DNA from: Argyresthia goedartella
Lineage: Eukaryota; Arthropoda; Insecta; Lepidoptera; Argyresthiidae
Length of the DNA stretch: 64,000 bases
NCBI GenBank assembly: GCA_949825045.1
Contig: OX463814.1
Coordinates: forward strand, 36,040,383 to 36,104,382
Reading direction: 5' to 3'
Of this stretch, positions 21,545 through 32,515 are shown piece by piece; position 1 is the first letter of the stretch, and every line of letters begins with the position of its first letter. The notes beneath the pieces were generated by a model, which was not told the DNA's origin, did not search any database, and saw nothing but the letters and a program-made list of their open reading frames with translations. A program made the position numbers and the translations under genes.

Positions 21545-22470
21545 AAGTCAGGGTGGTATGAACGTAGCGATTTACGAATGAATGAAAATCTTCGGATTTT
21601 CTCAAACGACGAGATTTACTGCTTAACCTCTTGAGTAACACCGGCGTTAGCTAATGCCGCTTTTCCTTTATAGGTTTTAAATTTCATTACCATGGCATTA
21701 AGTTCAAAAGCGCGACCCGTCCCAACTCCCCTTGGTTTTTGAGAGGTTAAACCGTTTGAGTGCAGAGAACTCTATCAAACTTTCCACTCACGTATGTGAA
21801 CACCTAGTATGGACTTGCATTAAAATTTAATATACCTACCGTCCACTCGCGCATGAACTCCTAGTATGGATTTGGAATATTTTTTATATTTGTTTTTATG
21901 AAATAACTACTACTACCCACTATTATTTTTTACTGGCAATACTAACCGGAAATAAAGGATAAACGTACCTTCTCTCTGGTAACTCACACTTGATTGGTCG
22001 ACTGAGTAAATGGAAAAAATTAAAAAATGGGTAATGTGGCTTTATTTTCATTTTTAAGGCTTTTGAGAGGGTTAAACCAAAAATCAAATAAGTGTTTGAA
22101 CATATAGCAATTCGCAGGACTTTTATACAAATTTATGTAAATATGTTTTATAAAAAAGTGATTTAATTATAAGTATTTATCAAGTAAAAGAATATTATCG
22201 AACTCTTAGTCGACTCGCTTCCCGTTTTTGTGATGTATGGCTGGCTCTCTCCCATCATGCGACATGAGGTAATACAGTCAGCAGGAAACTGTGGTTTCAA
22301 TTCATTATTCATTTTTTTTGTGAATCCGCCGAAGTATTATTATAAAGTATTAGTATAATGTATTAGTATAGTATTAATGGCAACAAATATAATGGTCCCC
22401 AAAATATTTTTTTCCTACCCAAAATGGATAAATGAACACCAAAAGTTGCAAAAAATATCAGGGCAAAATA
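21545..22470. other. No gene seen
   Basis: AT-rich; no recognised element. Confidence 0.35.
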
Positions 22471-22590
22471 CTGCGGCAGCTTAGGTGAAGGGTAAAGGGG
22501 GTGAGCGAAGCGAAGCCCCCTTAATCCTTCGTGTTAGGTTGACATGTAGAACAACAAAAAATACTTAAAACATAAACTTAAGTACACAAA
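22471..22590 (+). repeat. Hairpin-bearing dispersed repeat, copy 1
   Basis: Conserved flanks 'actgcggcagcttaggtga' and 'cttcgtgttaggttgacatg' surround a stem-loop of about 15 bp (GAAGGGTAAAGGGGG with CCCCCTTAATCCTTC). Related copies at 47335-47430 (stem lost) and 55786-55885 (stem kept with a different sequence). Confidence 0.75.
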
Positions 22591-23436
22591 ACATAAAAAG
22601 AAGTTTGGTGATCATTTATCCAAACACAATTTGGTGGACATTTATCCATTCTGGCAGTCATTTCGAATTTATTGGTAGTAAAATAGGTGCGTTTTTGGTA
22701 ATTGTTTAAACATAAGCCAATATTAATCGCCAATGCATTGTCATCATCCCATGACCCTTATACGTATCGAGATACAGTAGCAATGGCGCGACGTCGCATT
22801 CAGTCGCTATCATTGCGATGCGACTTCTGGCCTCCCCCCGCGCCTGAATTGTGTTGCAGTACAAGTAATAGTAGTAAATAATTTGTACGTACGCATTTTT
22901 GAAGTGAAAACTTATTTAGACGCGTTGAGCACTTTTTGGTAGCGGAAAATCTTATGGGTTCGCGTCACCGACATGCCCGCTTTGAAATTTCAAATTTTAA
23001 TACTAAAAGTTCTGAGTTTTTACTTCTATCGGCAATCCCTAATAATTGGCAGGCCACTGCCAATTATTTATATATTTCACTATTACATACAAACCAGCTG
23101 ACCGTCCTGAAAATTGATAGAGAAGTAAGAAATAAAGTTGCTCTTATCAAAACGCTTTGATATAGAAAGTTGCTCAGAATTATATCCGTAACAACCCCCC
23201 AAATATAACTATTAAGCACCTTTAGGCTTTATCCTCTATACATAGAGAGACTGCTGACAAAAGATGGCTCACTGAAGATGCGCATCTATTGCCATTAAAA
23301 TGTCGCTGACTGTTTACCAAATTCCAGTTTTCATGATCTAAATAATAACAAAGACTTATCTGAGACCTAACTCAAACTTAAAACAAACAAATGGGAGCGT
23401 ATTAAATATTTTGCAACTATATGCTCACTGAATGTA
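22591..23436. other. No gene seen
   Basis: A GC-rich patch at 22780-22850 ('gcgacgtcgcattcagtcgc') has no recognised function. A plus frame at 22936-23160 has no recognisable domain. Confidence 0.3.
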
Positions 23437-23590
23437 ATGAAGGTTTCCTCACGATGTTTTCCATCACCGTTAAAACTTCCGCTTAATGTACTTAGGACAA
23501 AATAATTATCTCAATGGTACATGGTCAGGAATCGAACCTGCGCCTCATGTGTGAGAAGCAAGCGTGAAACCCATTAAACCACGGAGCTCT
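23437..23590 (-). repeat. SINE family B, copy 2
   Basis: Reverse complement of the SINE B 5' half: 'catggtcaggaatcgaacct' is the box B complement and 'ccacggagctc' the head. It abuts the 5' end of the next LINE fragment. Confidence 0.85.
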
Positions 23591-23592
23591 TA

Positions 23593-24420
23593 TTGGAAGA
23601 CATTCCAAGTTTAGTTCATAAGACAATAGAGGAAATCTCTAGTATAAATGAACCAATAAATATAAAAAGCAAGCTTAAGAGATCAAAAATGTGTAATATC
23701 TTGCCCGAGTTAAAAAAAAATTGTAAAATTATATCCATTATGTCAAGTAATATTCCGACAAAAGGTAAGCCCCACTTATGTATTACCCACCAAAACAAGC
23801 AGGGACTACCTGGCAAAGAACTTGTATTAGAATTTGTTCTTAATAATTCTGACGCGCATGTTATTTGTATTACAGAACAATGGTTAAAGAAAAATATGAT
23901 GTCTTTTAACATAAATAATTACAAAATTGACAATTGTGACAGTAGAAAGTCTCCTGATGAACCACCTCTGTTCTTTAATTTTAGTAAAAAAATATATTAA
24001 GGTGAAACAACGGAAAGATATTCTTGCCCTTACTGTTCAAAGTCAAATAGAGGTATCCTGTGTTGAGTTAGATAGTCATATTATTATTTGTGTCTACAGA
24101 CCTCCGAGGGATGAAAAGGCCATGGCAATTTCGACATATTTGAGATAATTATGGAAGAAGCCCTCACTAAACTATGTAATTACAGAAAAAAAGTTAATTA
24201 GTTGTGGCGATCTTAATAAATATTTGCTTGTAGATACAACAATGAAACAACGATAAATAACTCTGTTGAAACCATTTAATTTATGACCAGTATTTCTAGA
24301 CCCCACTAGAACTACACTTACCAGCCAATCTTGCTTAGATAACGTTTTGTTGTGACTGTGCATTCACAAGTTAAGATGTAAGTAACTGCTTACCTTACGA
24401 TCACAGCGGTCAATTAATTT
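23593..24420 (+). pseudogene. CR1-Zenon-like APE endonuclease, decayed
   Basis: Base-for-base similar to 60515-61290. Recognisable segments: HQNKQGLPGKELVLE, ITEQWLKKNMMSFNINNYKI, then in another frame VKQRKDILALTVQSQIEVSC and VCVYRPPRDEK. In the intact copy these belong to an AP-endonuclease-like domain that nicks target DNA. Here at least three frame changes and several stops disrupt it (for example after 23999 and 24145). Confidence 0.87.
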
Positions 24421-24499
24421 CATTCCCAATTTCCAGTAAATAATAGACTGATCTAACCTTTTGTTCTATTGTTCAAAAACCAATAAACCCACGCTTGCT

Positions 24500-25191
24500 T
24501 GAGCTAATTCGCAAGAGAGGTTTTTTAACGCGCTTTAAAAAAACGTATAAATATAAAACATGCATTTCCATCTAGCGGTTGGCACGTCAGCTCTTTAAAA
24601 CGCCTTGTTTTTTATCGCGCAGTGTTCTCTTTTTAGCGCTGGGCGATAGTCGTTGAATGGAATACTTGTGGATCTTATGAATTTCCATACACCTCGCGCC
24701 ACGAATTAAGAGCGCTGGGCGACGTTGGCGGGAATTACTGCGCATATGTACAGGTATTGAAAAGTGACTACTGCGCATTCAAGGCCACCGCTCATAACTT
24801 GTGGCGCGACGTATACTATTCACGCGGGCGGTAAAACAACGCTGGCGTCGAGCGTCGCAATTCATCAAATGTTGTTATGGTCATTAAAAATCATATTTCT
24901 CTAATACTAGTTTTTTGCCTTAAGTTTTCTTACATTATCACAAACTGCCCATTTATGTATCTCTGTCCATTATAAAGATGAACCCAGAATGCCTTCTGTT
25001 TAAATTTTCGCCTTCTGGCAATACAAAACCACTATTGCTAGTCATTTAGCTTTATCCGTTTTCACGGCTTACTAAAGCGAGAGACGAGTGTAGAGTCATC
25101 CAAAGCTTTCGTATGAGCACTTACATCGAGAGCATTAAAAAAACGCTGACTCCGGGTGTTACGATTATTTTACTCTCTTGCGAATAAGCCC
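24500..25191. mobile_element. Non-autonomous TIR element, copy 1
   Basis: The left end GCTAATTCGCAAGAGAG and the reverse complement of the right end GCTTATTCGCAAGAGAG match at 16 of 17. Subterminal blocks ('aacgcgctttaaaa', 'agcgctgggcga', 'gttgaatggaata') recur in copy 2 at 37992-38794. No transposase frame. It interrupts the CR1-Zenon-like copy (5' part 23593-24420, 3' part 25386-25820) or replaces its middle. Confidence 0.75.
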
Positions 25192-25385
25192 TTAAGGAGT
25201 AAGTAAGTTGTCTCTTGTTGTAGAAACGGCTTGGTACCGCGGTTTTGACAAAAGTTCCCAAAACACTAATATCAACACAATTGAGATAACGTTGCCTGAA
25301 AAAGCGGCTATGAGCTTGTGACCTTTAACTTAAACAAAAGTTACGTGGAATGCTAAATCAGACAGAACACGGATGTGGCTACATC

Positions 25386-25820
25386 TAGGCTAGTCTATTT
25401 TAGTTACTTTCATACAGTCATGTCCTATGGTATCTTGTTGTGGGGGAAAGCAGCGGTTATTCAAACTTTTTATTTTATATTACAGCAAAGAGTTATTCGA
25501 GCAATATATAATTTAAAACATAGACTCCTTAAAAGAAGCTAGTAGCTAGTTTATTTATTTTCGAAAATATAATATATGTACGCAAAAACCTCAAATTTTC
25601 CAAAGTTATTGCTAACTTTGAAAATGTTGTAATATTAACGGTTTAGACTCGCGAATGTTAGCAACTCTTTTAAGGGTTAGTCCATTCTCTATTACAACAA
25701 GATACCTCTGGAGATGTTGAAATTGCCATTTGAGCAAATTTAAAAACAATCTAAAAGCGACTTTATTTAAAAAAAGGATATAACAATGTTCAAGATTACT
25801 TAAATGACGGGACTGTATGA
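25386..25820 (+). pseudogene. CR1-Zenon-like RT C-terminus, decayed
   Basis: Starts YFSYFHTVMSYGILLWGKAA (compare YFSYFHSLMTYGILLWGHAA at 62263-62817), then QQRVIRAIYNL, and ends NNVQDYLNDGTV before TGA 25818-25820. Several stops and frameshifts. Probably the 3' part of the copy that begins at 23593. Confidence 0.83.
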
Positions 25821-26330
25821 GGTTACTTGAACTCAACACAGAACCCGCTGTTAACCATTTTGGAGTTATTTATTCCTGCTTATTATTTACAATAATTAAT
25901 ATTGTAATAATTGTATTAGTTAAACACAACCAGAGAAGAGAAAGAAACGTTGTTGTATTTTTAATTTTAGTATATTATTTTTATTGAACTCCTATTTTAG
26001 GTGTTTTTAAGTTTCGTCTTCTTTGTCTGAATATTTATTCACAAAGTTATTTTACTGCAGCTCCACCGCGGCTGCGGGCAGTCGGTCATGCGGAATGCTT
26101 TTGTACGGGCCGTGCGTCGACCGAATAAAATAACTTGATGTCAAGAGTTGTGAGGCTCAGGTGGAAAGGTTACACTGACAATAGGAGATACTAGCATTTA
26201 TCGCAGTTACTGATATATTATATGACTGTATGTATTGGTTGTACAATGGTTGTAAAGGAACGGCTATGTCCACCACCCAGTCCGCCTACCAGCAGAGCAC
26301 AACACGCGTACCTCACGTGCAGCCGGGTCT
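25821..26330. other. LINE 3' untranslated remnant, then unassigned DNA
   Basis: 25860-25990 resembles the region after the RT in the copies at 37380 and 54240 ('tcctgcttattatttac'). 26060-26330 has a GC-richer stretch without a recognisable gene. Confidence 0.35.
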
Positions 26331-26395
26331 CTGTGCTCGTTAGTTCAAAATCATATTCTAGAGCGGCGAATATGATTTTGAACTAAAGAGCACAG
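26331..26395. ncRNA. miRNA-precursor-like hairpin (candidate)
   Basis: A 65-base foldback. The outer stem CTGTGCTC/GAGCACAG (8 bp) and inner stem of 17 bp (26341-26357 with 26369-26385) are separated by a 2x2 mismatch, with an 11-base loop. Size and shape fit a pre-miRNA, but a recent inverted duplication would look the same. No known miRNA was recognised. Confidence 0.35.
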
Positions 26396-27034
26396 ATGAC
26401 TCGTCTGATCATCTGATACAGATGCTTATGATTAGATTGGTTAGTTGAACCTCTGTTAGTCAAACGTTAGAGAGTGAAGCTTATTCGCGACAGCTTACCT
26501 ATATAACTTCGATTAAATAATACTGTGAGCGTTCATCTAACGATTATCTATTAATTTAAATGATCAGTTAAAAGTCTTCAATATCCTATTTTTATCTACA
26601 CAACGGACGGAACGAAACGATGGTGGTATAAGCGTTTGGGGTTATAGGTTGTTTGTGTGTGTGTGTCCGTTAGCATTTTCCTGGGAAACTACCGGACCGA
26701 TTTTGGTGCGGTTTATTATATTATATGGCTGTATTTTCTGAGCAGATTCTTAGACATGTTTTACGATTGTAGATCACCACAAGGCGCTTCAACAGCCAGC
26801 TTCAAGCTGACGCTTGAGGGTTTCTCAGAAAATAAATATTTAGCTTTGTTTGATCCGTTTTTTTTTGCATTATGTAGATGTCATTGGATAAGTGAACCAA
26901 ATTTTAGTCGTTAGTTTTCATTAACGTATCGAGTGGGTTTATTTGTTTTATTTATAGTTATCGTGTCATCCATCACCTCATCAACAAAGCGGCCGCGTCA
27001 CGCTGGCCCTAACAGGAGAATCGATATGTGGGCG
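26396..27034. other. No gene seen
   Basis: A (GT)n run at 26653-26666 is followed by a segment with 'gaccgattttggtgcggttt', which looks like a dispersed repeat from memory. Confidence 0.3.
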
Positions 27035-27090
27035 AATTCGTGCCTCTGCCACCTCCATTATGAAACAGGCTTGACGATAAATGTCTTGTC
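27035..27090 (+). repeat. SINE B 3' fragment
   Basis: 'ttcgtgcctctgccacctcc' and the following 'aggcttgacg' match the SINE B end. Confidence 0.55.
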
Positions 27091-27304
27091 TTGTCAAACA
27101 CGCTCGTAAAAGTTAGGGTATCAATTGAACAGTAATAAGGGGAAGTCGAGTGCGCGCCCGAAAACGACAATGTAAGGTCGGCGACGCGCAGAGAAACACA
27201 TAAATTGGGGATACACGGCGAGCGATTAGTGAGGGGGCAATTCTTAAAGTCGGAAGAGAAGAAAGAATAAATCAGTTTAATTTGGTTTAAAAATAAACTG
27301 GCAA

Positions 27305-27370
27305 AACTGGCGCAACTGAGCCTCTGCTACCCCATCTGGGCGAAGGCGTGACACTATGATATGTTAAAAT
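27305..27370 (+). repeat. SINE B 3' fragment
   Basis: 'gagcctctgctaccccatct' and 'gaaggcgtgacactatgata' match the SINE B end. Confidence 0.6.
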
Positions 27371-27639
27371 ATAATAGTCATGAATAAAAAATCTAAATCA
27401 GCCCGACACAATAAATTATTGTTAATACATATAAATTAATGTTATGCCTTGATGTGGCTAAGGGTTATTGCAAACTTAGAACTCATCACTACGAGGAGAA
27501 GCAAATATTATTAAAAAGTAAAACATCAATTCGACGTTTGATACTAAACTTTTTGTTGTTATTTGCAGTGAGTATTTATATTGTGTTGAAGTTTAAAATT
27601 CATACAAGTGAGGGTTGTACCTGCACACGAAGAGTATCA

Positions 27640-27775
27640 TCGTAAAACGAAAAAAAGAAAATCATATTATAATGTCCGAACGTGGATTCGAACCCAGAAC
27701 TTTAAAGGTTATGCAACCGATATCAAAGCTATTTCGCCACCACAACCATGTGATAAGCCGCGAAATTTACAATAA
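27640..27775 (-). repeat. SINE family D, copy 1
   Basis: The minus strand has a tRNA-like head, 'catggttgtggtggcg' followed by box B 'gggttcgaatccacgttcgg'. The same head occurs at 59495-59600. Too degenerate in the acceptor stem to call a tRNA gene. Confidence 0.65.
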
Positions 27776-27844
27776 TATTTTAATAATGATATAGTTTGTT
27801 ATATCGCGGACAGTATGCCCCTTTAATTTATAAAATATCATGTT

Positions 27845-27849
27845 ATATA
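27845..27849. repeat. Target duplication ATATA, left
   Basis: Five bases repeated at 32044-32048, the length made by BEL/Pao integrases. Confidence 0.8.
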
Positions 27850-28126
27850 TGTATGGTCTTTGGTGGGATCCACAGAGCCTTACATACAACTCAGGGTTAG
27901 CTAAGTTGTCAGTTGGAAGTTAAAGAGTCTCCTTGTATAGTTGAAAACACTTTACTTTTATAATAATGAAATACACTCTAAAAATAGTCTGTTGTGGCTT
28001 AGATTTAGGTGCTACGGCGAATAAGTAAGTAGAACTGCAATATGTTAATAGTTAAAATACCATTATATAGAAATTAGAACGTGCTTATAAATGCCGCGTT
28101 CGCATTGTACAAGGTTGGCTTGTACA
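27850..28126 (-). repeat. 3' LTR of the BEL/Pao provirus
   Basis: Minus strand from TGTACAAGCCAACCTTG to the TG/CA boundary at 27850. It contains a 'catttataagc' TATA-like box near 28090. Its first 17 bases are repeated at 32027-32043. Confidence 0.85.
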
Positions 28127-28197
28127 TGCTCCCGAGGGAGAAGTTAACTTAGTGCTAAACCGCAACAGCTCACAAAGCAAGTAAATTAATAAATATT

Positions 28198-30099
28198 TTA
28201 GTCAAAACTGAATCTTGACTTTCCGACTTCTTGCTTCGTTTGTTTGTCATTGGGGCGCCTGGCTGTCTCTGTCATCTCAAATCCTTGGTTTTCATGGGAT
28301 TGCATGATCCTTGGGGACGGCCGGCGACCTATGCATTTCTTCCTTATGCACCAAACCAATGCGACTATTATGACAGCTATCGATAAGAGGCTTGTAATTC
28401 CGATGTTTACAATGCTGTGCGTCGATAAGTTTGTTAAATTCAGCCAGTATTCGTTCCTCTTTTGTTGCGATATTTGTTTTTCGATATCTTGATATTCCTT
28501 GCTGTGATCCTCTTCTTTAAGATGTAGTGAAATGTTTTTGAAGTTACTAGATGCCATGTAGTTTGGTGCTGGAATTTCAGGCACACTCAAGTTGAAGCCC
28601 ATCGTCATTTTGCTTCCGTATGAGTTGTAGGAATGTATCGTAATGTCTGACCGTTGCAAAATACATCCTTGACCTAGAGCAACGATCCCTTGCTTGCTGA
28701 TTTGTTTTGTCGTAGCAAGGTTTTTACATATTATTCTTAGCTGACACTCATCGCAACAATTGTAGAGCCATGAGTTTTTGTTGTGTAATTTAACCCAGTA
28801 ATCACTGCACGGAATTTGTTTCGCAGCGCATAGAACTTGCGTTCTTTGACTCAGCAGTTTCGCGGCGCATGAAGTGTTATTTCCTTGTAAGTTATGTATC
28901 GGGTGATGTTCATGACACAGCAGCGAATCTTTTGTTGACATACACTGTGACACATCTTGGTTTTCCGATTCAATGTACGTATTTTTTATTAGATTTACAG
29001 CGATGTATGCCGCCGTGTCTGTAACCGTCGTATATCTTTCTCTGGCTGTACTCATCATCGCTTACAAGCGGTATATGAAGCTCGAATAACAGGTACTGTT
29101 GAGTTAATCTCGCCCTTACATAAATAAGTTTGTAGAGTTCTTCGGCGTCATCTTGCAGGTTTTTGATAGGCAGCGCTAGATTTTTAGGCATGGAACTCGA
29201 AATTCGTTCTAACTGTTTACTTAGTTGATCAGGGTCGAAAAGATTTATGTCCAGATGACCTCTGTAAATGTCGGTCAACGCATTCATGAGCATCCCTTGA
29301 GTTTTCTTCAAGCTGTTTATCAAGGAGCTTGCGGTTATTGCGGCTGTGTTAGCGCTACTTAGCATTTCTACCTTGCTGACCCGGTTTTCGGTCGTGCGCA
29401 TTTGCTCTTCCGATTGTTTAATATAATCCCTTATTACTTGGAATTGATTTTTCACGAATTGCTCGTTTTTCTTGACGATATTTTCCTCTGCCTCAATTAT
29501 AGTTGTTTGGTTTTTTATCAGTTGTAGTTGGTATTTCTGATTTGTCCGCATGTTTTCTATGTCCTGTGTGTATTTTTGCGCGAAATCTTCATCTAGTACT
29601 CCAAAAAGCGAGCAAGGTTTCCCACTCCATTGAAGTACCCTCTTGATTTTCTGTTCAGGTGATGAGACAGGAGTAAATTGTTGTAATCTATAAGTTGGTA
29701 GATTTCTTGGGTGAGCTGTCTTGTCATAAGTAGACACGTCTGTGATTTTGCTTTAGCACACATCTGATCTACGTGATCTATATATGTTTTTAGGCCTTTC
29801 GTGGCTTGCCAGTACGAAGATAAGTTGTAGTAAACAAGTAGGTTCCATTCGTCGTGGATTAGTTGTATTTTTCCGATTTCGTCGAAGTACATCGGTCGGT
29901 CTTCTTCAATCGTGATGATCTTGTACTGTTTCATATCGATGTTTTCAGCTCGAGACACAGGTATTGATGGCAGGCATATTAATGATAATAGTAGTAAGGT
30001 AAGGAAGCTGCTCACTTTTCCTCCGCGTTTTAACACGGGTGATGAGTTTTTAGTCTTACACTCCTCCGATTTTCCCAGTTCGTCGAAATCTGATCGTTG
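28198..30099 (-). pseudogene. env: Envelope gene, F-protein-like, broken
   Basis: Type I membrane glycoprotein of the kind BEL/Pao retroviruses of insects share with baculovirus F proteins; role would be membrane fusion. Visible in order: a hydrophobic signal-like stretch (about 29955-30015), an R-x-x-R furin-like site followed by a glycine/phenylalanine-rich stretch (about 29615-29640), coiled-coil-like heptads with many Q, N and E, a cysteine-rich region (about 28700-28950), and near the C-terminus a transmembrane segment (28350-28420) followed by a basic cytoplasmic tail. Two frameshifts (near 29620 and 29040) break the frame. It follows pol without a clear gap, so its own start is uncertain; it may have been expressed from a spliced RNA. 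Confidence 0.82.
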
Positions 30100-31956
30100 C
30101 CTTCTATTTATCGGGAGAGGTGTTAGTTTGCTTATGGGGCGCTTGATTTCACCGCCCTTGGCCTTCATCGTCACTACTCGAACGAGTCCGTCTTCTCCGG
30201 GATGCTGTTCAATTATTCTACCCATTGCCCATTTTCCAGGTGGTAAGTTGGCCTCTTTTATTAGAACTAAATCACCATTCTGTAAGTTTTCTTTTTTCTG
30301 TAGCCATTTTGATCTTTCTTGAAGCTGATGAAGATATTCGCTTGACCACCGTTTCCAAAAGTGTTGTCACTTCGATTCCGTGACCCTCCACCTTTTCCTC
30401 ATGTCAATTTTTCTTTCATCTGTATGATCTTCTTGTGGCAGGGTTAGGGTAGCGCTCCCAGTCAAGAAATGACCCGGTGTTAAATATTCCAGATCTTCTG
30501 GATCCTCAGAAAGAGGACACAAAGGACGGCTGTTCATGCAGGCTTCTATTTGGCATAGGAGAGTACTGAACTCTTCATACGTCAGCTTTTGTTCACCAAG
30601 TACTCTGCGTAGATGATGCTTCATTGTCTTGACAGCCGCCTCCCACAATCCTCCAGCGGATGGCCAAATTGGTGCGTTAAAATGCCATCGAATTTGAAGT
30701 TTATTAATCTCCTCGAAGAACTCAGTCGACATCATGGTTTTAAAGGCTTTAAATTCTCGTCGTAATTCTTTGTCTGCACCGACGAAGTTACTGCCATTTT
30801 CAGAGTAGACCTGGGCTGGCACTCCTTTCCGTGCACATAGCCTCTTGAGTGCTGCTATGAAAGATGGCGTACTCAAGTCTGAAACCAGTTCTAGGTGTAC
30901 TGCTTTGGTGGCCATACAGATGAAGATCGCAATATAAACTTTGCTGGTTTTAACGCCCCTTCCTCTGTTTAACTTCACCTCTACATGGCCGGTAAAATCT
31001 ACTCCAGTGTGAGTAAATGGCCTGGATGGGGTGATGCGTACTTCTGGTAAATTCCCCATTAGTTGTTGAGTTTTCGTGGATGAGTATCTGTGACATTTGA
31101 CACATAATCTTATCGCTTTCTTCACGGCTCGGTTTCCACCTATTATCCAAAATGTCTGCCTGATCTTGGCAAGGGTAAGCCTGGCTCCTCCGTGTAAAGT
31201 TTGCAGATGGGCTTGTAGGATAATAAGTTCAGTTAAACGACCCGTATGTGGCAGAATTGCAGGATGTTTCATTTCCACAGGTAAAGAAGACTGTTGTAAG
31301 CGTCCTCCCACTCTTAATACCCCATTTTCGTCAATGTAGGGATATAGTTTTAGCAATTTACTCTTATTAGGAACAGAGTCAATCGCCTTGAGGCTCTTGA
31401 TTTCCTCTTTAAATTCTGCCTCTTGAACCCATTTTACAACTCTGTGCAATGCATCTCTCAGCTCGTTAAGTGTCAAGTAGCTATTTTTCTGCTTTGTTTT
31501 GACTCGTAACAACCAGCCGAGCACTCGTACTACACGCGTCAATGAACTACTACGTTGTAACAGGTCATGTATCACACCTTGTTTGGGTGCGGTATCCGCT
31601 ATCTTTTGCGCGCTGCTAGACTCAGCGTTTTTCGTCACAGCGTATGCATGTGTGATGTCAGGTTTTATGTCGTCATGTAGATCATTTGTGGTTGTTAACC
31701 ATTCATGTCCGTTCCACCAAAGCGTATGCTTGGTAAGTTGGCTGGGGAGAAGGCCTCTTGAAGCGCAGTCAGCGGGGTTTTCGCCGGTCTTGACGTAATG
31801 CCAGTTTCCTTGCGGGAACGTGTTGTTAATATATGACGCCCTGTTCGCCACATACTTGGCCCATCGAGAACAATCTCCTCGTAGCCACGCTAAGACTACT
31901 TGTGAGTCAGTCCAGAAGTGAACCGTCGTTGGAAACTCTGATAAGGCGTTGGTCAC
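30100..31956 (-). pseudogene. pol: BEL/Pao pol, 3' half (RNase H end and integrase)
   Basis: Starts inside the RNase H end (FWTDSQVVLAWLRG). Then the H2C2 zinc-binding domain of integrase (H..TLHGG..L, C.KC), the catalytic core with VDFTGHV (first Asp), VYSENGSNF (Glu where the second catalytic Asp, SDNG, is expected) and SAGGLWEAAVK (Glu), and the C-terminal domain typical of BEL/Pao pol (a G..I..PG.D pattern and RPI.KL). An in-frame TGA at 30364-30366 interrupts the C-terminal domain, and the same frame then runs on toward env. The protease and RT portions are missing beyond the snap-back at 31953. The family call is secure. Confidence 0.93.
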
Positions 31957-32011
31957 TTCTGGACTGACTCACAAGTAGTCTTAGCGTGGCTACGAGGAGA
32001 TTGTTCTCGAT
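31863..32011. repeat. 59-bp snap-back inverted repeat
   Basis: 31863-31921 and 31953-32011 are exact inverted copies around a 31-base spacer. The left arm is pol coding sequence and the right arm is the same sequence inverted. Confidence 0.95.
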
Positions 32012-32026
32012 CACAGCAAGGAATAT

Positions 32027-32043
32027 CAAGGTTGGCTTGTACA
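32027..32043 (-). repeat. 5' LTR stub (17 bp)
   Basis: The minus strand reads TGTACAAGCCAACCTTG, identical to the start of the 3' LTR. The sequence then diverges. ATATA (32044-32048) follows outside. Confidence 0.8.
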
Positions 32044-32049
32044 ATATAT

Positions 32050-32111
32050 TTTTTTTACTGTTTACACACATTGATCTAGCCCCAAATTAGAATTCCCTGT
32101 ATCTTGGGTAC
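32050..32111 (-). repeat. SINE family C, 3' part
   Basis: 'tgtttacacacattgatcta', then 'gggtac', matches the reverse complement of the SINE C 3' body at 59970-60035. It continues at 34034-34206, the two parts separated by a TA-flanked transposon. Confidence 0.85.
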
Positions 32112-32336
32112 TACACTCAGAGAAAAATCGGCTAACAAAACGACAATAAAAGCTTTGTTAGAATTTTATTGTTACCGCACGTAAGTGCATCGTCGCTGCA
32201 GCTATAGGCCCATAGTTGCTGTGGCAACTTTTTTATTGTTGAAATTATTTTTGTTATTTTAGCTAAAGACACGTAGATACGGTAACTATGTTAAAAATGT
32301 TTAAACGGGATAACAACGGCACGTTGTCAGCTTATC

Positions 32337-32515
32337 AACGTTATGAAGTGATATTGTAGCAAAGTTTAATCTATCAAAATAGGCGTTGTTACTATGGCTA
32401 AATGGTATTGTTGAAACGGCAACGTTATGAAGTGATGTTACAGCAAAGTTTAATCTATCAAAATAACAGTAGTTACTACGGCTAAATGATGTTGTTGATA
32501 CGGCAACGTTATATA
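32337..32515 (+). repeat. 84-bp tandem repeat (2.1 units)
   Basis: Units begin 'aacgttatgaagtgat' at 32337 and 32421, with a third start at 32505. Subterminal position suggests transposase-binding repeats. Confidence 0.85.

Larger units (their letters stand above)
27850..32043 (-). mobile_element. Defective BEL/Pao provirus with env
   Basis: Order on the minus strand: a 17-base LTR start (32027-32043), about 15 bases of filler, a 59-bp snap-back, the 3' half of pol (RNase H end, integrase), an envelope gene and a complete-looking 3' LTR (27850-28126). Perfect 5-bp duplications flank it. gag, protease and RT are absent. Pol carries one in-frame stop and env two frameshifts, so it is a dead endogenous retrovirus-like copy. 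Confidence 0.92.

Noticed and set aside
27660..27760. tRNA gene on the minus strand
   Set aside because: Box B is present but the cloverleaf does not close; the same head recurs at 59495 as SINE D.
29912..30322. Plus-strand 136-codon frame
   Set aside because: Antisense of pol and env of the BEL/Pao provirus.
32337..32515. CRISPR or satellite array
   Set aside because: Only two full 84-bp units, contiguous, within a transposon end.
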